Assembly (NCBI GenBank): GCA_900551075.1
Contig: URVB01000035.1
Location: forward strand, 1-37,990
DNA length: 37,990 bases
Reading direction: 5' to 3'
Source of the DNA: an uncultured Blautia sp.
GTDB taxonomy: Bacteria; Bacillota; Clostridia; Lachnospirales; Lachnospiraceae
Shown: one piece after another, positions 1-7,756 of the stretch
Position numbering within the stretch: position 1 is the first letter of the stretch
How the letters are laid out: each line of letters opens with the position of its first letter
The notes under the pieces: generated by a model
Databases searched by the model: none
Told to the model about the DNA's origin: nothing
Seen by the model: only the letters and a program-made list of their open reading frames with translations
Position numbers and translations under genes: made by a program

Positions 1-1285
1 AATTCTGGAATGGATTATAGGCAGTCTCATCACCCCCGGGCTGAGGGAAGGATAACCGGAAGGTCCCGTCCAGCTTTCCATTCTCTGCCGCCTGCGTATC
101 ATAATTTTCCATTTCGACATTTGCCATCAGTACACCATCGACAGCAATGCCGTAAGTCCCATTCCGCAGGCCATCGCTTTTCTCATTACTTCCCCTGAAG
201 GAAATGGTTCCATTATCTGTCTGCATTTCCAGAAGAAGTGCGGATGTATCGCCTTTTTGCGGATTCTTCCAGGTAAAGAGCGGCTGGCTTTCTATCCCAT
301 CACAAAGCGAAATCTCACGGCCCAGGATTCTGTCTTCTCCATTGACCCATATTCTGGAAGAAATATATTCCGTACTCTTATTATCTTCCGTGTCGTCCTC
401 TCTCCCGGCATCTGCCTTCTCTGCTTCCAGGTCTGCAAGCGCCGATTCTATTCCGCTCTGAAACCCGGCATACAAATCTCCGGAATCCTCAAAAGCTTCC
501 GACCAGGTATGCAGCAGGTTCTCTAATTCTTTGTCCTCTTTCGCCGCTGTCAAAATCTGCTCTGACAGATCACGAATGCCTTCCTCATAAATCCGGCCCT
601 CATATACGGTGCACGCTTCCCCGATTCCCTCTACAGAAACCGTCTCCTCGACAGACGGACCCTCTTCCATATTTTCAATCAGCAAGGTTCCGTATCTTTC
701 CAAAAGCGTGCCTACCGTGGCCGCATCCGGCATAACCGCCGTCATATCGGAAGCCAGGCTCCAGATCGCCTCCATAGATTCCTCTGAAATTTCCATGCCG
801 CTGTTATCCTGCATAGTCAATGCAGCCTTCAAATAGCTCTCAGACAGCTCCGGTATCTGAAGGTATTCTGTCATTCCTGCAAAATCTATGAGCACTTTCA
901 TTGTACATAACGGCATATCATTTAAAAGCAGGTTCATATCTGCCGCTTCCGCACTTTCAGAAACGGTACCGTTCACATCGATTCCAATACGCTCCAGCCA
1001 GGAAACATCTGCCGGAATAAACATCCCAAGCATGGAACGGCCTGCATCATCCAACTGCAGTGTTATATTGGACCGCATTCCCTTCTGAACTGACTGATAA
1101 TCCGTAAGCCCCTTGTCCCATGACTCTTTTACGGACTCCACCACAGAATTCAACGCTTTTTTCTCTGCTTCCTGATAACCTCCCGCAGCCATAGCAGGTG
1201 TGATTCCTGTCATCACCAGCATGGATGCCGCAAACGCCGCAGTTGGCTTTTTCAAAAACAGATTTCTTTTTCTATTCCGATTCAT
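1..1285 (-). CDS. Secreted protein of unknown function, 3' end outside the window
   Basis: An open frame runs from an ATG at 1285 to the window edge without a stop (428 codons visible). The start is preceded by a purine-rich ribosome-binding site (AAGGCGGAG). The N-terminus is a typical signal peptide: basic MNRNRKRN, a hydrophobic stretch around residues 14-30, and a likely signal peptidase I site after PAMAA. The mature part is acidic and Glu/Ser-rich, with no cysteine lipobox, no membrane span and no sugar-binding or catalytic motif that I recognise. It lies downstream of the thiamine-precursor transporter but is separated from it by a strong terminator and has its own candidate promoter, so it is probably a separate unit. 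Function unknown; coding status is well supported by the long open frame and signal peptide. Confidence 0.85.
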   Translation of the reverse strand, partial: MNRNRKRNLFLKKPTAAFAASMLVMTGITPAMAAGGYQEAEKKALNSVVESVKESWDKGLTDYQSVQKGMRSNITLQLDDAGRSMLGMFIPADVSWLERIGIDVNGTVSESAEAADMNLLLNDMPLCTMKVLIDFAGMTEYLQIPELSESYLKAALTMQDNSGMEISEESMEAIWSLASDMTAVMPDAATVGTLLERYGTLLIENMEEGPSVEETVSVEGIGEACTVYEGRIYEEGIRDLSEQILTAAKEDKELENLLHTWSEAFEDSGDLYAGFQSGIESALADLEAEKADAGREDDTEDNKSTEYISSRIWVNGEDRILGREISLCDGIESQPLFTWKNPQKGDTSALLLEMQTDNGTISFRGSNEKSDGLRNGTYGIAVDGVLMANVEMENYDTQAAENGKLDGTFRLSFPQPGGDETAYNPFQN

Positions 1286-1335
1286 TAGAATACTCCGCCT
1301 TCTCTTATGTATATATCCTTATATCCGTGTTTCTA

Positions 1336-1344
1336 ATTATAGCA
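1336..1344 (-). promoter_or_regulatory. Extended -10 promoter element for the secreted-protein gene
   Basis: On the minus strand the sequence reads TGCTATAAT, an extended -10 (TGnTATAAT), about 50 bases upstream of the ATG at 1285 and just downstream of the terminator of the preceding operon. No convincing -35 at 16-18 bases was seen, which is acceptable for an extended -10 promoter. Confidence 0.45.
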
Positions 1345-1365
1345 CTGCTTCGTATAATAATCCAT

Positions 1366-1400
1366 CAAAAAACTGCTGCATTTCTTTTTTCTGCAGCAGT
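1366..1400 (-). terminator. Rho-independent terminator of the thiamine-transport operon
   Basis: On the minus strand the perfect 9-bp stem ACTGCTGCA/TGCAGCAGT (1372-1380 with 1392-1400) closes an 11-base A-rich loop and is followed by a run of six T. It sits 60 bases past the stop of the ATPase gene. Confidence 0.85.
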
Positions 1401-1459
1401 CTTTGTTACGATTCCCAGCCTATCGTCTTTGAGCACCGGCTTTTTTCTGATAATTCTTC

Positions 1460-2200
1460 TTATCTTTCGATATTTTCCAGAATAAGTCTTTTGTACTGCA
1501 GAAATTTCTCTGTCAGATTAAAATCCTTCCGCCTGGGCTTCGGTTCGCTGATGACAATTTCTCCCGTAATCTCTCCCGGACATCCTGTAAGCAGATAAAT
1601 ACGGTCAGAAAGAAGAATCGCCTCATCAATATCATGGGTAATAAACAATGTCGACAGGTGAATCTGTTCCATAATATTCAGATACCACGTATGCATATTA
1701 CTCTTCGTAATCGTATCCAGCGCAGAAAACGGCTCATCCAGCAATGCTACATTTCGGGAAAACATATAGGTCCGCATCAATGCCGCTCTCTGCCGCATAC
1801 CGCCGGAAAGCTGTCTCGGATACTTCTTCTGCGTTCCCTGAAGACCAAATTCTTCAAAATAAGGAGCCACCTGGCTTCTTGCTTCTTTTTTACCGACTCC
1901 CTTGATCAGAAGAGGAAGCGCTACGTTATCCTCTATCGTACGATAGGGCAGCAGCAGATCCTTTTGAAGCATATAACTGACATTGCCCGGTTTACCTGTT
2001 ATATCCTCGCCATCCAGAAATACCTGTCCTTCGTTCGGTGAGGTCAGGCCGGATATCACATTAAACAGAGTGGTTTTGCCTCCTCCGCTTACGCCCAAAA
2101 GACAAACCAGCTCTCCCTCATGAAGCACTAAATGGATATTCTGTATGATTTTTCTTCCGTCAAAGGATTTGCTGAGATTTTTTACAGTTAGTTCCGACAT
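1460..2200 (-). CDS. thiZ: ABC transporter ATP-binding protein, thiamine-precursor uptake (ThiZ-like)
   Basis: Cytoplasmic ATPase of 246 residues that would power pyrimidine-precursor import together with the permease and binding protein encoded just upstream. Visible motifs in order: Walker A GVSGGGKTT near residue 36, Q-loop YMLQKDLL, signature LSGGMRQR, Walker B VALLDEPF with its catalytic Glu, and switch histidine FITHD. The length is normal for the SsuB/TauB/ThiZ group of nitrate-sulfonate-thiamine type ATPases. The start has an AAGGAAGG ribosome-binding site and lies 14 bases after the binding-protein stop, so the genes are co-transcribed. The sequence alone does not separate ThiZ from SsuB. 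The thiamine assignment comes from the TPP riboswitch and the thiamine-binding family gene at the head of the operon. Confidence 0.88.
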   Translation of the reverse strand: MSELTVKNLSKSFDGRKIIQNIHLVLHEGELVCLLGVSGGGKTTLFNVISGLTSPNEGQVFLDGEDITGKPGNVSYMLQKDLLLPYRTIEDNVALPLLIKGVGKKEARSQVAPYFEEFGLQGTQKKYPRQLSGGMRQRAALMRTYMFSRNVALLDEPFSALDTITKSNMHTWYLNIMEQIHLSTLFITHDIDEAILLSDRIYLLTGCPGEITGEIVISEPKPRRKDFNLTEKFLQYKRLILENIER

Positions 2201-2214
2201 AAGCCATGCCTTCC

Positions 2215-3207
2215 TTATTCCGGAAGATAATCATTGGAAAATCCTGCATTTTCCGGAATTTCATTTTCTACCAGTTCGTTCTCATTCAGCCACTGATAAA
2301 ATGCGTTCCAGCGCTTTGGATCCATATATCCCCACTGTTCAGCCTCTGCTTTATACTGACCGGCCAGGTATTTCTGACTTTCCAGTACCAGCTCCTTATC
2401 AAGCTCCAAAGATGCCCCGCAGAGAATTTCAGCAGCTTCTTCCGGATTTTCAATCGCATATTCATAACCATCCTTTAATGCAGCCAGGAACTTCTTAGCT
2501 GTTTCCGGTTCTGTCTCCAGGAATTCATTGTTCGCAATCACTACCGGAGTATAATAATCAAACACCGGATTGATATCTTTGAATGCAAAATAATCGGTTT
2601 CCAGGCCTTCCACTTCCATCTTTATACCTGCCCATGCATAAAAAATCCAAATGGCATCTACGGATTCGGACTGAAGTGCAGACACCTCATCCGTTACTGT
2701 ACTTGGAATCATCTCAACCTTACTGTAATCTCCGCCATCCTCTTCCACAACATTCTGAATCATGGCTTTTTCCACCGGGCTGTCCCAGGTTGCATATTTC
2801 TTTCCCTCCAGTCCCTTAGGTGTATCGATCCCGTCTCCCTTTCTGGATACGATTCCAGAGGTATTGTGCTGAATCAGCGCTGCCACTGCCGTTGTAGGAA
2901 GCGCATTTTCTCCTGCCACCCCCGGTGCCATCGTATCCTGGAAGGAAACACCGAACTGTGCTTTTCCGGAAGCAACCAACGCATCCGCTCCATCCTCCGG
3001 CGGCTGCACAATTTCCACTTCCAACCCCTGCTCTTGAAAATATCCCAGACTCTGTGCCGCATAAAGCCCCGTATGATTCGTATTCGGAGTCCAATCCAGT
3101 ACAAAAGTAATTTTTTCTGTTTTCTGCTCCTCTGCATATGCAGGGGCCGTCATCGAAATCGTCATTGCTGCAGCAAGCCCTGCCGCTAATATTCTTTTCT
3201 TATTCAT
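2215..3207 (-). CDS. thiY: Thiamine-precursor substrate-binding protein (ThiY/NMT1 family)
   Basis: Extracytoplasmic solute-binding protein of 330 residues, NMT1/THI5-like fold. This family binds the pyrimidine moiety of thiamine (HMP or its N-formyl derivative). Diagnostic early segment: FVLDWTPNTNHTGLYAAQ, then LGYFQEQGLEVEI and the ligand-loop text GKAQFGVSFQD, all typical of ThiY proteins. An N-terminal signal peptide ends in a signal peptidase I site (PAYA before EE). There is no lipobox cysteine, which is unusual for a Gram-positive ABC binding protein that normally needs a lipid anchor. Its start overlaps the end of the permease gene by 8 bases, indicating translational coupling. The call is firm at family level; which pyrimidine is bound cannot be read from the sequence. 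Confidence 0.88.
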   Translation of the reverse strand: MNKKRILAAGLAAAMTISMTAPAYAEEQKTEKITFVLDWTPNTNHTGLYAAQSLGYFQEQGLEVEIVQPPEDGADALVASGKAQFGVSFQDTMAPGVAGENALPTTAVAALIQHNTSGIVSRKGDGIDTPKGLEGKKYATWDSPVEKAMIQNVVEEDGGDYSKVEMIPSTVTDEVSALQSESVDAIWIFYAWAGIKMEVEGLETDYFAFKDINPVFDYYTPVVIANNEFLETEPETAKKFLAALKDGYEYAIENPEEAAEILCGASLELDKELVLESQKYLAGQYKAEAEQWGYMDPKRWNAFYQWLNENELVENEIPENAGFSNDYLPE

Positions 3208-3970
3208 GTTTTGTATTCTCCCATGGCATACACTTTTTCTGTAAATAATCCACCAGCTTCATCAACAGCAAACTAATAAAAAAAATCAAAAATATCACTG
3301 CAAACATCTTGTCAAACGCAAATGCCTTTTTCACTCTGGTCATATAAACGCCCAGGCCGCTGAATCCTCCCAGCCACTCGGAGATCACAGCGCCAACCAC
3401 AGAGTAGGCGGCCGAAATACGCAGGCCTGCAAAAAACTGATTCATGGCACCGGGAAACTTCACATACCGAAATATCCGGAAGCTGCCCGCTCCCATAGAA
3501 CGCAGGAGATTCATCATATCCTGATCCGCTGAACGGAATCCCTCCAATACACCCACCGTAATCGGAAAGAATGTGGCAATGACAATCAAAACGATCTTCG
3601 GCAGCATCTCATAACCAAACCACAGCACCAGCAATGGGGCGATCGCCACAGTCGGTATCGTCTGGGTCAGAACGATCAGCGGATAAAACGCCTGATATAG
3701 TCCCTCAAAACGATCCATAAGAACCGCCATAACAAAACCAAACGCAACGCCGCAAAAAAGTCCGATAAAAGCCTCTGTGAGCGTTACCCCGGAATTTTCC
3801 ATAAGAAGCGGAAACTCCTGAATAAATGCCTGCAGAACCTGTATTGGAGAAGGCAGCATGTATCCGGGTACTATCCCCAGGGAAGAGACTGCCTGCCATA
3901 TAACCAGAATCACTAAAACCGCAGCTATTGCATTAAGCCTGCCGGTGATGCTTTGTAACCTTTCTTTCAA
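3200..3970 (-). CDS. thiX: ABC transporter permease, thiamine-precursor uptake (ThiX-like)
   Basis: Integral membrane permease of 256 residues with the expected binding-protein-dependent transport fold: about six hydrophobic segments, beginning with AVLVILVIWQAVSSLGIVPG. The cytoplasmic coupling loop (EGFRSADQDMMNLLRSMGAG) carries the Gly-containing EAA-type motif that contacts the ATPase. A characteristic PTVAIAPLLVLWFGYE stretch places it with SsuC/TauC/ThiX permeases. Its start lies 38 bases inside the end of the upstream thiamine-binding gene, and its end overlaps the binding-protein start by 8 bases, so four genes form one tightly coupled unit. The substrate is inferred from operon context. 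Confidence 0.88.
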   Translation of the reverse strand: MKERLQSITGRLNAIAAVLVILVIWQAVSSLGIVPGYMLPSPIQVLQAFIQEFPLLMENSGVTLTEAFIGLFCGVAFGFVMAVLMDRFEGLYQAFYPLIVLTQTIPTVAIAPLLVLWFGYEMLPKIVLIVIATFFPITVGVLEGFRSADQDMMNLLRSMGAGSFRIFRYVKFPGAMNQFFAGLRISAAYSVVGAVISEWLGGFSGLGVYMTRVKKAFAFDKMFAVIFLIFFISLLLMKLVDYLQKKCMPWENTKHE

Positions 3971-4235
3971 TCGTAAGCCCTTCTCCTTCCGGACGGTAAG
4001 TCACCTTGATATATGCAGCTACCGATGGCGCACCTGCTCTTACGGCAATATGCTGGCACTCTTTTACAATATCCATAAGCTCGTCATAATCGCCCTCAAT
4101 CGCTGTCTCAAAAGGTCCCACATAACAATTTAGCCCCGTGCTTTTGATATAAGCAATGACCTCATCCACCACACGGATCAGTTCTTCGTCATCTTTTGCT
4201 TCAGGAAGCACCTGAATCGCTACACTTGCATTCAT
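3933..4235 (-). CDS. Thiamine-binding protein, MTH1187/YkoF-like family
   Basis: Small cytoplasmic protein of 100 residues with the ferredoxin-like fold of the thiamine-binding family (PF01910, once DUF77). The family signature is visible: N-terminal ASVAIQVLP, the middle YVGPFETAIEGDYDELMDI, and a C-terminal basic tail. Related YkoF-type proteins bind thiamine or its pyrimidine part. The protein probably acts as an intracellular binder or sensor for what the transporter brings in. It is the first gene of the riboswitch-controlled operon, and its 3' end overlaps the permease gene by 38 bases. The start has a GCGAGGAGG ribosome-binding site. Ligand specificity is inferred. Confidence 0.85.
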   Translation of the reverse strand: MNASVAIQVLPEAKDDEELIRVVDEVIAYIKSTGLNCYVGPFETAIEGDYDELMDIVKECQHIAVRAGAPSVAAYIKVTYRPEGEGLTIERKVTKHHRQA

Positions 4236-4390
4236 TTTTTATCCTCCTCGCATCCATTCTCCTGTCTGATAAACCGCAACGCATCCTGCACAAAGAACTC
4301 TTTTATTAACAGGTAACCAGGATTTAAATGAAACGGAGTACTTTTCTATAAATAATCGTACTGCGTTCAGAACAAAGCGGAGCACCTGCA

Positions 4391-4426
4391 TATAAATAAA
4401 AAACTCCTGCAGGGAACCCACAAGAG
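4391..4426 (-). terminator. Riboswitch-controlled intrinsic terminator
   Basis: About 35 bases past the TPP aptamer the minus strand forms a ten-pair stem (4404-4413 with 4417-4426, some G-U pairs) with a very short loop, followed by TTTTTTATTT. This is the probable expression platform: TPP binding would let this terminator form and stop transcription before the thiamine-binding gene. The competing antiterminator was not mapped in detail. Confidence 0.75.
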
Positions 4427-4460
4427 CCATGTTTCGGCCAAAAACGCCAAAATACTCTAT

Positions 4461-4550
4461 GTTCCCTACGCCGGCATTATCCAGATCAGGTTCAAGGGTC
4501 AGACACAATAACGGTATCAATCTCAGCCGGACTTCACCAGCTCCCCTATA
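4461..4550 (-). promoter_or_regulatory. TPP riboswitch (THI element)
   Basis: The minus strand contains the hallmark TPP aptamer blocks in order: GGGGAGCTGG at the 5' side, the pyrimidine-sensor CTGAGA (4521-4526), then ACCCTTGAACCTGATCTGG and ATAATGCCGGCGTAGGGA at the 3' side. These are near-consensus thi-box sequences. It lies between a sigma-A promoter and the terminator at 4391-4426, upstream of the thiamine-binding/transport operon. High TPP is therefore expected to switch the operon off. Confidence 0.96.
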
Positions 4551-4570
4551 AAAAATATTTCTATTTAGAT

Positions 4571-4598
4571 AGTCTACCACTTAAATCATGAATGTCAA
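4571..4598 (-). promoter_or_regulatory. Sigma-A promoter of the TPP-riboswitch operon
   Basis: On the minus strand a perfect -35 TTGACA (4593-4598) is followed after 16 bases by TAGACT (4571-4576), a 4/6 match to the -10. Transcription would start about 15 bases before the aptamer. Confidence 0.7.
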
Positions 4599-4758
4599 GT
4601 GAATTTTTCTTTACTGCTGCATCGAGGCCTCTGTCTTTTCCTGCAAAACATCCGAAATGAATTTCATATTTCCCATCTTCCTGTGCAAAGCAAACTGTAA
4701 TTATATAGGATAAAATTGTCCGTGTGCACGGTATTCTGCTGGCGGCAGCTTACACAAA

Positions 4759-4795
4759 TATCCCCCAATCAGACTCATTCGCTGATTGGGGGATA
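4759..4795 (-). terminator. Terminator after the arabinanase gene
   Basis: A perfect 14-bp inverted repeat (TATCCCCCAATCAG, 4759-4772, with its complement at 4782-4795) and a 9-base loop begin 5 bases beyond the arabinanase stop. The following T-run is weak (TTTGTG), but the stem is very stable. Confidence 0.8.
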
Positions 4796-4799
4796 CCTA

Positions 4800-7403
4800 T
4801 TATCCTACAGAACTGTCATAAAGGCACAAAATCTCTGCCTCAGTAAGCGTTCCATAATATATTTGAATATCGTCAAATCGTCCTTCCCGAACATCTTCGT
4901 CGTTCCATATATAACCGCTTCCTACTGCAACGTTTCCTGCTTTTTGAATACTTGCCGCATTTTCATCATCAAAACAGGAAGAAATATTCTTTTTCTCAGC
5001 ACCGGCTAATTGTCCATTCAGATAGACTTTGATTCCATTGGGATTTACCGTATATACGATGTGCTGCCATTCATTCCTTACACCGTTACTGGTCAGCAGT
5101 TCCCCCTGCACGTCACTATATCCATTCGCATTAATCCGGGCAATCAGATTCACTCCGATGCGTGTCATAGGATAGTTCGGAACTTCTGCGCTGCTGTCTG
5201 CTTCAAACAAAGCGCTGTGCTCCCAAGTTGTATCTGAAACTTTTGTCCACATACTTACAGAGTAACCGCTGTCAGACACTGTAGACAGGGTATCATCCGG
5301 CAGCTTCAGGTAATTTACTCCTTTGGCTCCCGCCTGATTCTTTATCTCCAGCACATGGCCCCTTTTTTCATCTGTGACAACAGCAGCTTTTCCTTTCAGG
5401 ATAGCATTCCCTTGTTTCAAAGATTCCGTTGTTGGAGCAATACTGCCCTCCACCGCCCGGTTCTCAAAATCATAGCCATAAACCAGAACTGCCTTCGCTT
5501 TCACTGTAACAGAATATTCCTTGGTTTCCGAAGCCTCTCCAAAAGTTACTGTGGCTGTTAATGTAACTGTGGTTTCTTCATCCGGCAGATATACGTTCCC
5601 ATTTTTATCTATAATAGACGGGTCAGAGGCTTCCCAGGTTACATCTGCCCCCATTACGGATGCCGGAAGGGTAATACTTTCGAATACTTCAGACGGCACC
5701 TGGTTATCCAAAGAGGCTATCGCAGCTTCTATCCGGTTTGCATCGGAACCGGAAAGCATACTTCCCCAGACAGAAGTATTATCATTTCCCAAAGCTGTAA
5801 AGGTCATTACCTTTTCCGGTGTATCAGCCTCATTTGTCTGCTCGAAAAATACGCCTTTATAAGTAACATCACCGATATTCAGGGTAATATAATCATAGCC
5901 CTTGTCGTTTCCTGCTTCGTCAGTTGCTCCTGATTTTGACCATGTGCCTGCAGCATCCCCGGAAATTGTCCCGTCTTCATTCAAATTTACAGACTGTGTA
6001 ATAAGCATTTCGCCGCTGGAATCCGTTCCGTGATTGATAAATTCATATGTACCGATCACCTTTGCCTCATCATAATGGGAAATCTGTTCTTTACTGTACT
6101 CATAGACGGCAGTCACCGGCCATTGTTCCTCATTCATAAACTGCTGATGAAGCCGGAGTTCATGCTCCTCTGTTTGCGGTGAGATATTAAAACGCTGGTG
6201 ATGTACCAAATAATGTGCGCCGTCTTCATCAATAAGAGCAGAATTATGCCCTGCTGCCTTTTTCCCTAATTGTGCAAAAAATTCATAATTTCCCATCAGC
6301 TTTATTCCATACGGAGAATTTCCTGCTTTGCTGTCAGCCGCATTATTTCCAGCCGCATCTAAATAAGGACCCATAACATTTCCGGAACGGAAAAGGCGCA
6401 TATTATAACCGCCATCCGCAGTTAATCCCCCATAAGTCTCATACAGGTAGTAATATCCCGTAGAATCATCATACAGAATATACGGTGCTTCCCCGGACTG
6501 ATGATTACCGCCGGCAATATGTGTACCAAAGTACCGGTCCGTATAATTCCCTGATTCCTGGTCCACAGAATCTACACCTGGATAATAAGCTTCTCCAGTT
6601 GCAGGATTCAACTCCAGAATGAATAAACCTCCGGACCAAGAGCCATAGGTCATATACATACGTTCTCCCTGCGCATCAAAGAAAACAGCAGGGTCAATCG
6701 CATTGGGCGCATAATTGTTATCCCAGTCTCCACTGTCTGTGAACCAATTCTCGCTGATGCCGGAAATACCTCCATTGTCCGCACCCAATTCAGTTAGCTC
6801 TTTGAGGTTCAGGTAATCATTATCCCACTTAGTATTTCTTGTACTGTTTCCATCCGGGGCTCCGTTTTTAGTGAAGCCAGAATAAATTAAAGTATCTGTG
6901 TAGACATATGGCCCGTTCATTTCCTTTGATACCATATAGCCAATACAGGAGCGTCTCCAGGTAGAGGATGTACAGAGATAAATCATATATGCTCCCTTGC
7001 TGCCGTCTTCCCAAGTATACCGGGGATTATAAATAATATCTGGCGCCCAGACTGCATAATTTCCTCCGCTGCAGTCTCCATCATCATATCCAGCCCATTG
7101 AAACGGCTCTTGAAAAGTTTCAAGAAGGTTTCCATAGAATGGCGCTTCTTCCACGTTCTCGTAATCCGTACTGATTTGCTTCCAGTTGATCAAATCTTTT
7201 GAGCTTGCAGATGCAATATGCGACCCCAAAACATAATAAGAACCATCCCCCGGGTCTTTAAAGATTGAAGGGTCATGAACAGATACCCTCACTGCTGGCG
7301 AAGCTGCCAGAGTCTCTTCCGGTACGAATGGAATACTCGCCATAGCCAATGCTGCGATGGTGATTCCCGGAAGAACTTTGTGTAACCTTTTTTTCTTCTT
7401 CAT
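4800..7403 (-). CDS. Secreted endo-1,5-alpha-L-arabinanase, GH43 with aBig and LamG domains
   Basis: Predicted secreted enzyme of 867 residues that cleaves the arabinan side chains of pectin. Residues 1-34 are a signal peptide (MKKKKR, hydrophobic core, cleavage near LAAS). The GH43 five-bladed propeller spans about 36-340, with catalytic base Asp44 (HDPSIFKD), pKa-modulating Asp237 (NAIDPAVFF) and acid Glu305 (SGEAPYIL); His386 in AGHNSALID fits endo-arabinanases. About 440-545 matches the C-terminal beta domain of long arabinanases, 555-640 an atrophied bacterial Ig repeat, and 640-867 a LamG/concanavalin-like carbohydrate-binding domain. There is no LPXTG or other anchor, so the enzyme is probably released or held by sugar binding. 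The frame extends 69 codons upstream, but I start at 7403: signal peptide logic supports it, and a mini-ORF with a strong ribosome-binding site ends in ATGA overlap there. Confidence 0.9.
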   Translation of the reverse strand: MKKKKRLHKVLPGITIAALAMASIPFVPEETLAASPAVRVSVHDPSIFKDPGDGSYYVLGSHIASASSKDLINWKQISTDYENVEEAPFYGNLLETFQEPFQWAGYDDGDCSGGNYAVWAPDIIYNPRYTWEDGSKGAYMIYLCTSSTWRRSCIGYMVSKEMNGPYVYTDTLIYSGFTKNGAPDGNSTRNTKWDNDYLNLKELTELGADNGGISGISENWFTDSGDWDNNYAPNAIDPAVFFDAQGERMYMTYGSWSGGLFILELNPATGEAYYPGVDSVDQESGNYTDRYFGTHIAGGNHQSGEAPYILYDDSTGYYYLYETYGGLTADGGYNMRLFRSGNVMGPYLDAAGNNAADSKAGNSPYGIKLMGNYEFFAQLGKKAAGHNSALIDEDGAHYLVHHQRFNISPQTEEHELRLHQQFMNEEQWPVTAVYEYSKEQISHYDEAKVIGTYEFINHGTDSSGEMLITQSVNLNEDGTISGDAAGTWSKSGATDEAGNDKGYDYITLNIGDVTYKGVFFEQTNEADTPEKVMTFTALGNDNTSVWGSMLSGSDANRIEAAIASLDNQVPSEVFESITLPASVMGADVTWEASDPSIIDKNGNVYLPDEETTVTLTATVTFGEASETKEYSVTVKAKAVLVYGYDFENRAVEGSIAPTTESLKQGNAILKGKAAVVTDEKRGHVLEIKNQAGAKGVNYLKLPDDTLSTVSDSGYSVSMWTKVSDTTWEHSALFEADSSAEVPNYPMTRIGVNLIARINANGYSDVQGELLTSNGVRNEWQHIVYTVNPNGIKVYLNGQLAGAEKKNISSCFDDENAASIQKAGNVAVGSGYIWNDEDVREGRFDDIQIYYGTLTEAEILCLYDSSVG

Positions 7404-7444
7404 TTCAATCTCATGCGGCAATTCCATGAAAGCACTTTTTGCAT
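7400..7444 (-). CDS. Possible 14-codon leader ORF coupled to the arabinanase start
   Basis: A strong AAAGGAGG ribosome-binding site precedes ATG at 7444, which opens a 14-residue frame (MQKVLSWNCRMRLK) whose TGA stop overlaps the arabinanase ATG as ATGA. The site is only 2 bases from this ATG; an in-frame GTG three codons later sits at a better distance. The arabinanase start itself has only a weak GAGA. Translation by re-initiation is therefore a reasonable reading, but the peptide could be incidental. Confidence 0.35.
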   Translation of the reverse strand: MQKVLSWNCRMRLK

Positions 7445-7756
7445 GTCCTCCTTTTTTATTTGCTTTCATGCAGAAGTATCTGACAGAATCTTCTCTATAA
7501 TTGAATCCTATATTCATATCGGAACCAATTGTTGTAATTATACAACCGTTCATTTTAATTTCCGGAATCAAAGAATCCTTCACCGGGAGCAAATGCACAT
7601 GATCATGCATTACAAATGCTGCACCTGTAACGGCAAATTTCCAGTTCCGTGTTCAAAACAAACCGCCTCCTTATATATTGCTGTTTCAATATTTGAATTA
7701 GCCTTTCCTGTAAATAAAGAAGCTTCTCCAGTTTTTATTATTATATTTTCTATCAT
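7404..7756 (-). other. Upstream region between exporter genes and arabinanase; small ORFs only
   Basis: No recognisable gene fills these 353 bases. A 48-codon frame (7610-7756) starts with an ATG directly touching the TAA of the second exporter gene (TAAATG), but has no ribosome-binding site and resembles nothing I know. A textbook AAGGAGG (7666-7672) lies nine bases before a TTG (7656) that opens a 17-residue Cys-containing frame (MNTELEICRYRCSICNA). The long frame leading into the arabinanase contains MHDHVHLLP, which resembles the MPxHVHLL motif of IS200-type Y1 transposases, but its surroundings do not. A leader RNA or decayed remnant is as likely as a peptide gene. Confidence 0.3.

Noticed and set aside
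4239..4580. A 113-codon minus-strand frame over the leader of the thiamine operon.
   Set aside because: It coincides with the TPP aptamer and terminator, whose RNA motifs explain the sequence.
7404..7610. N-terminal extension of the arabinanase frame containing MHDHVHLLP, similar to Y1 transposase motifs.
   Set aside because: The flanking residues do not fit IS200/REP transposases, no catalytic Tyr context follows, and a stop codon lies shortly upstream; probably chance in an open leader.
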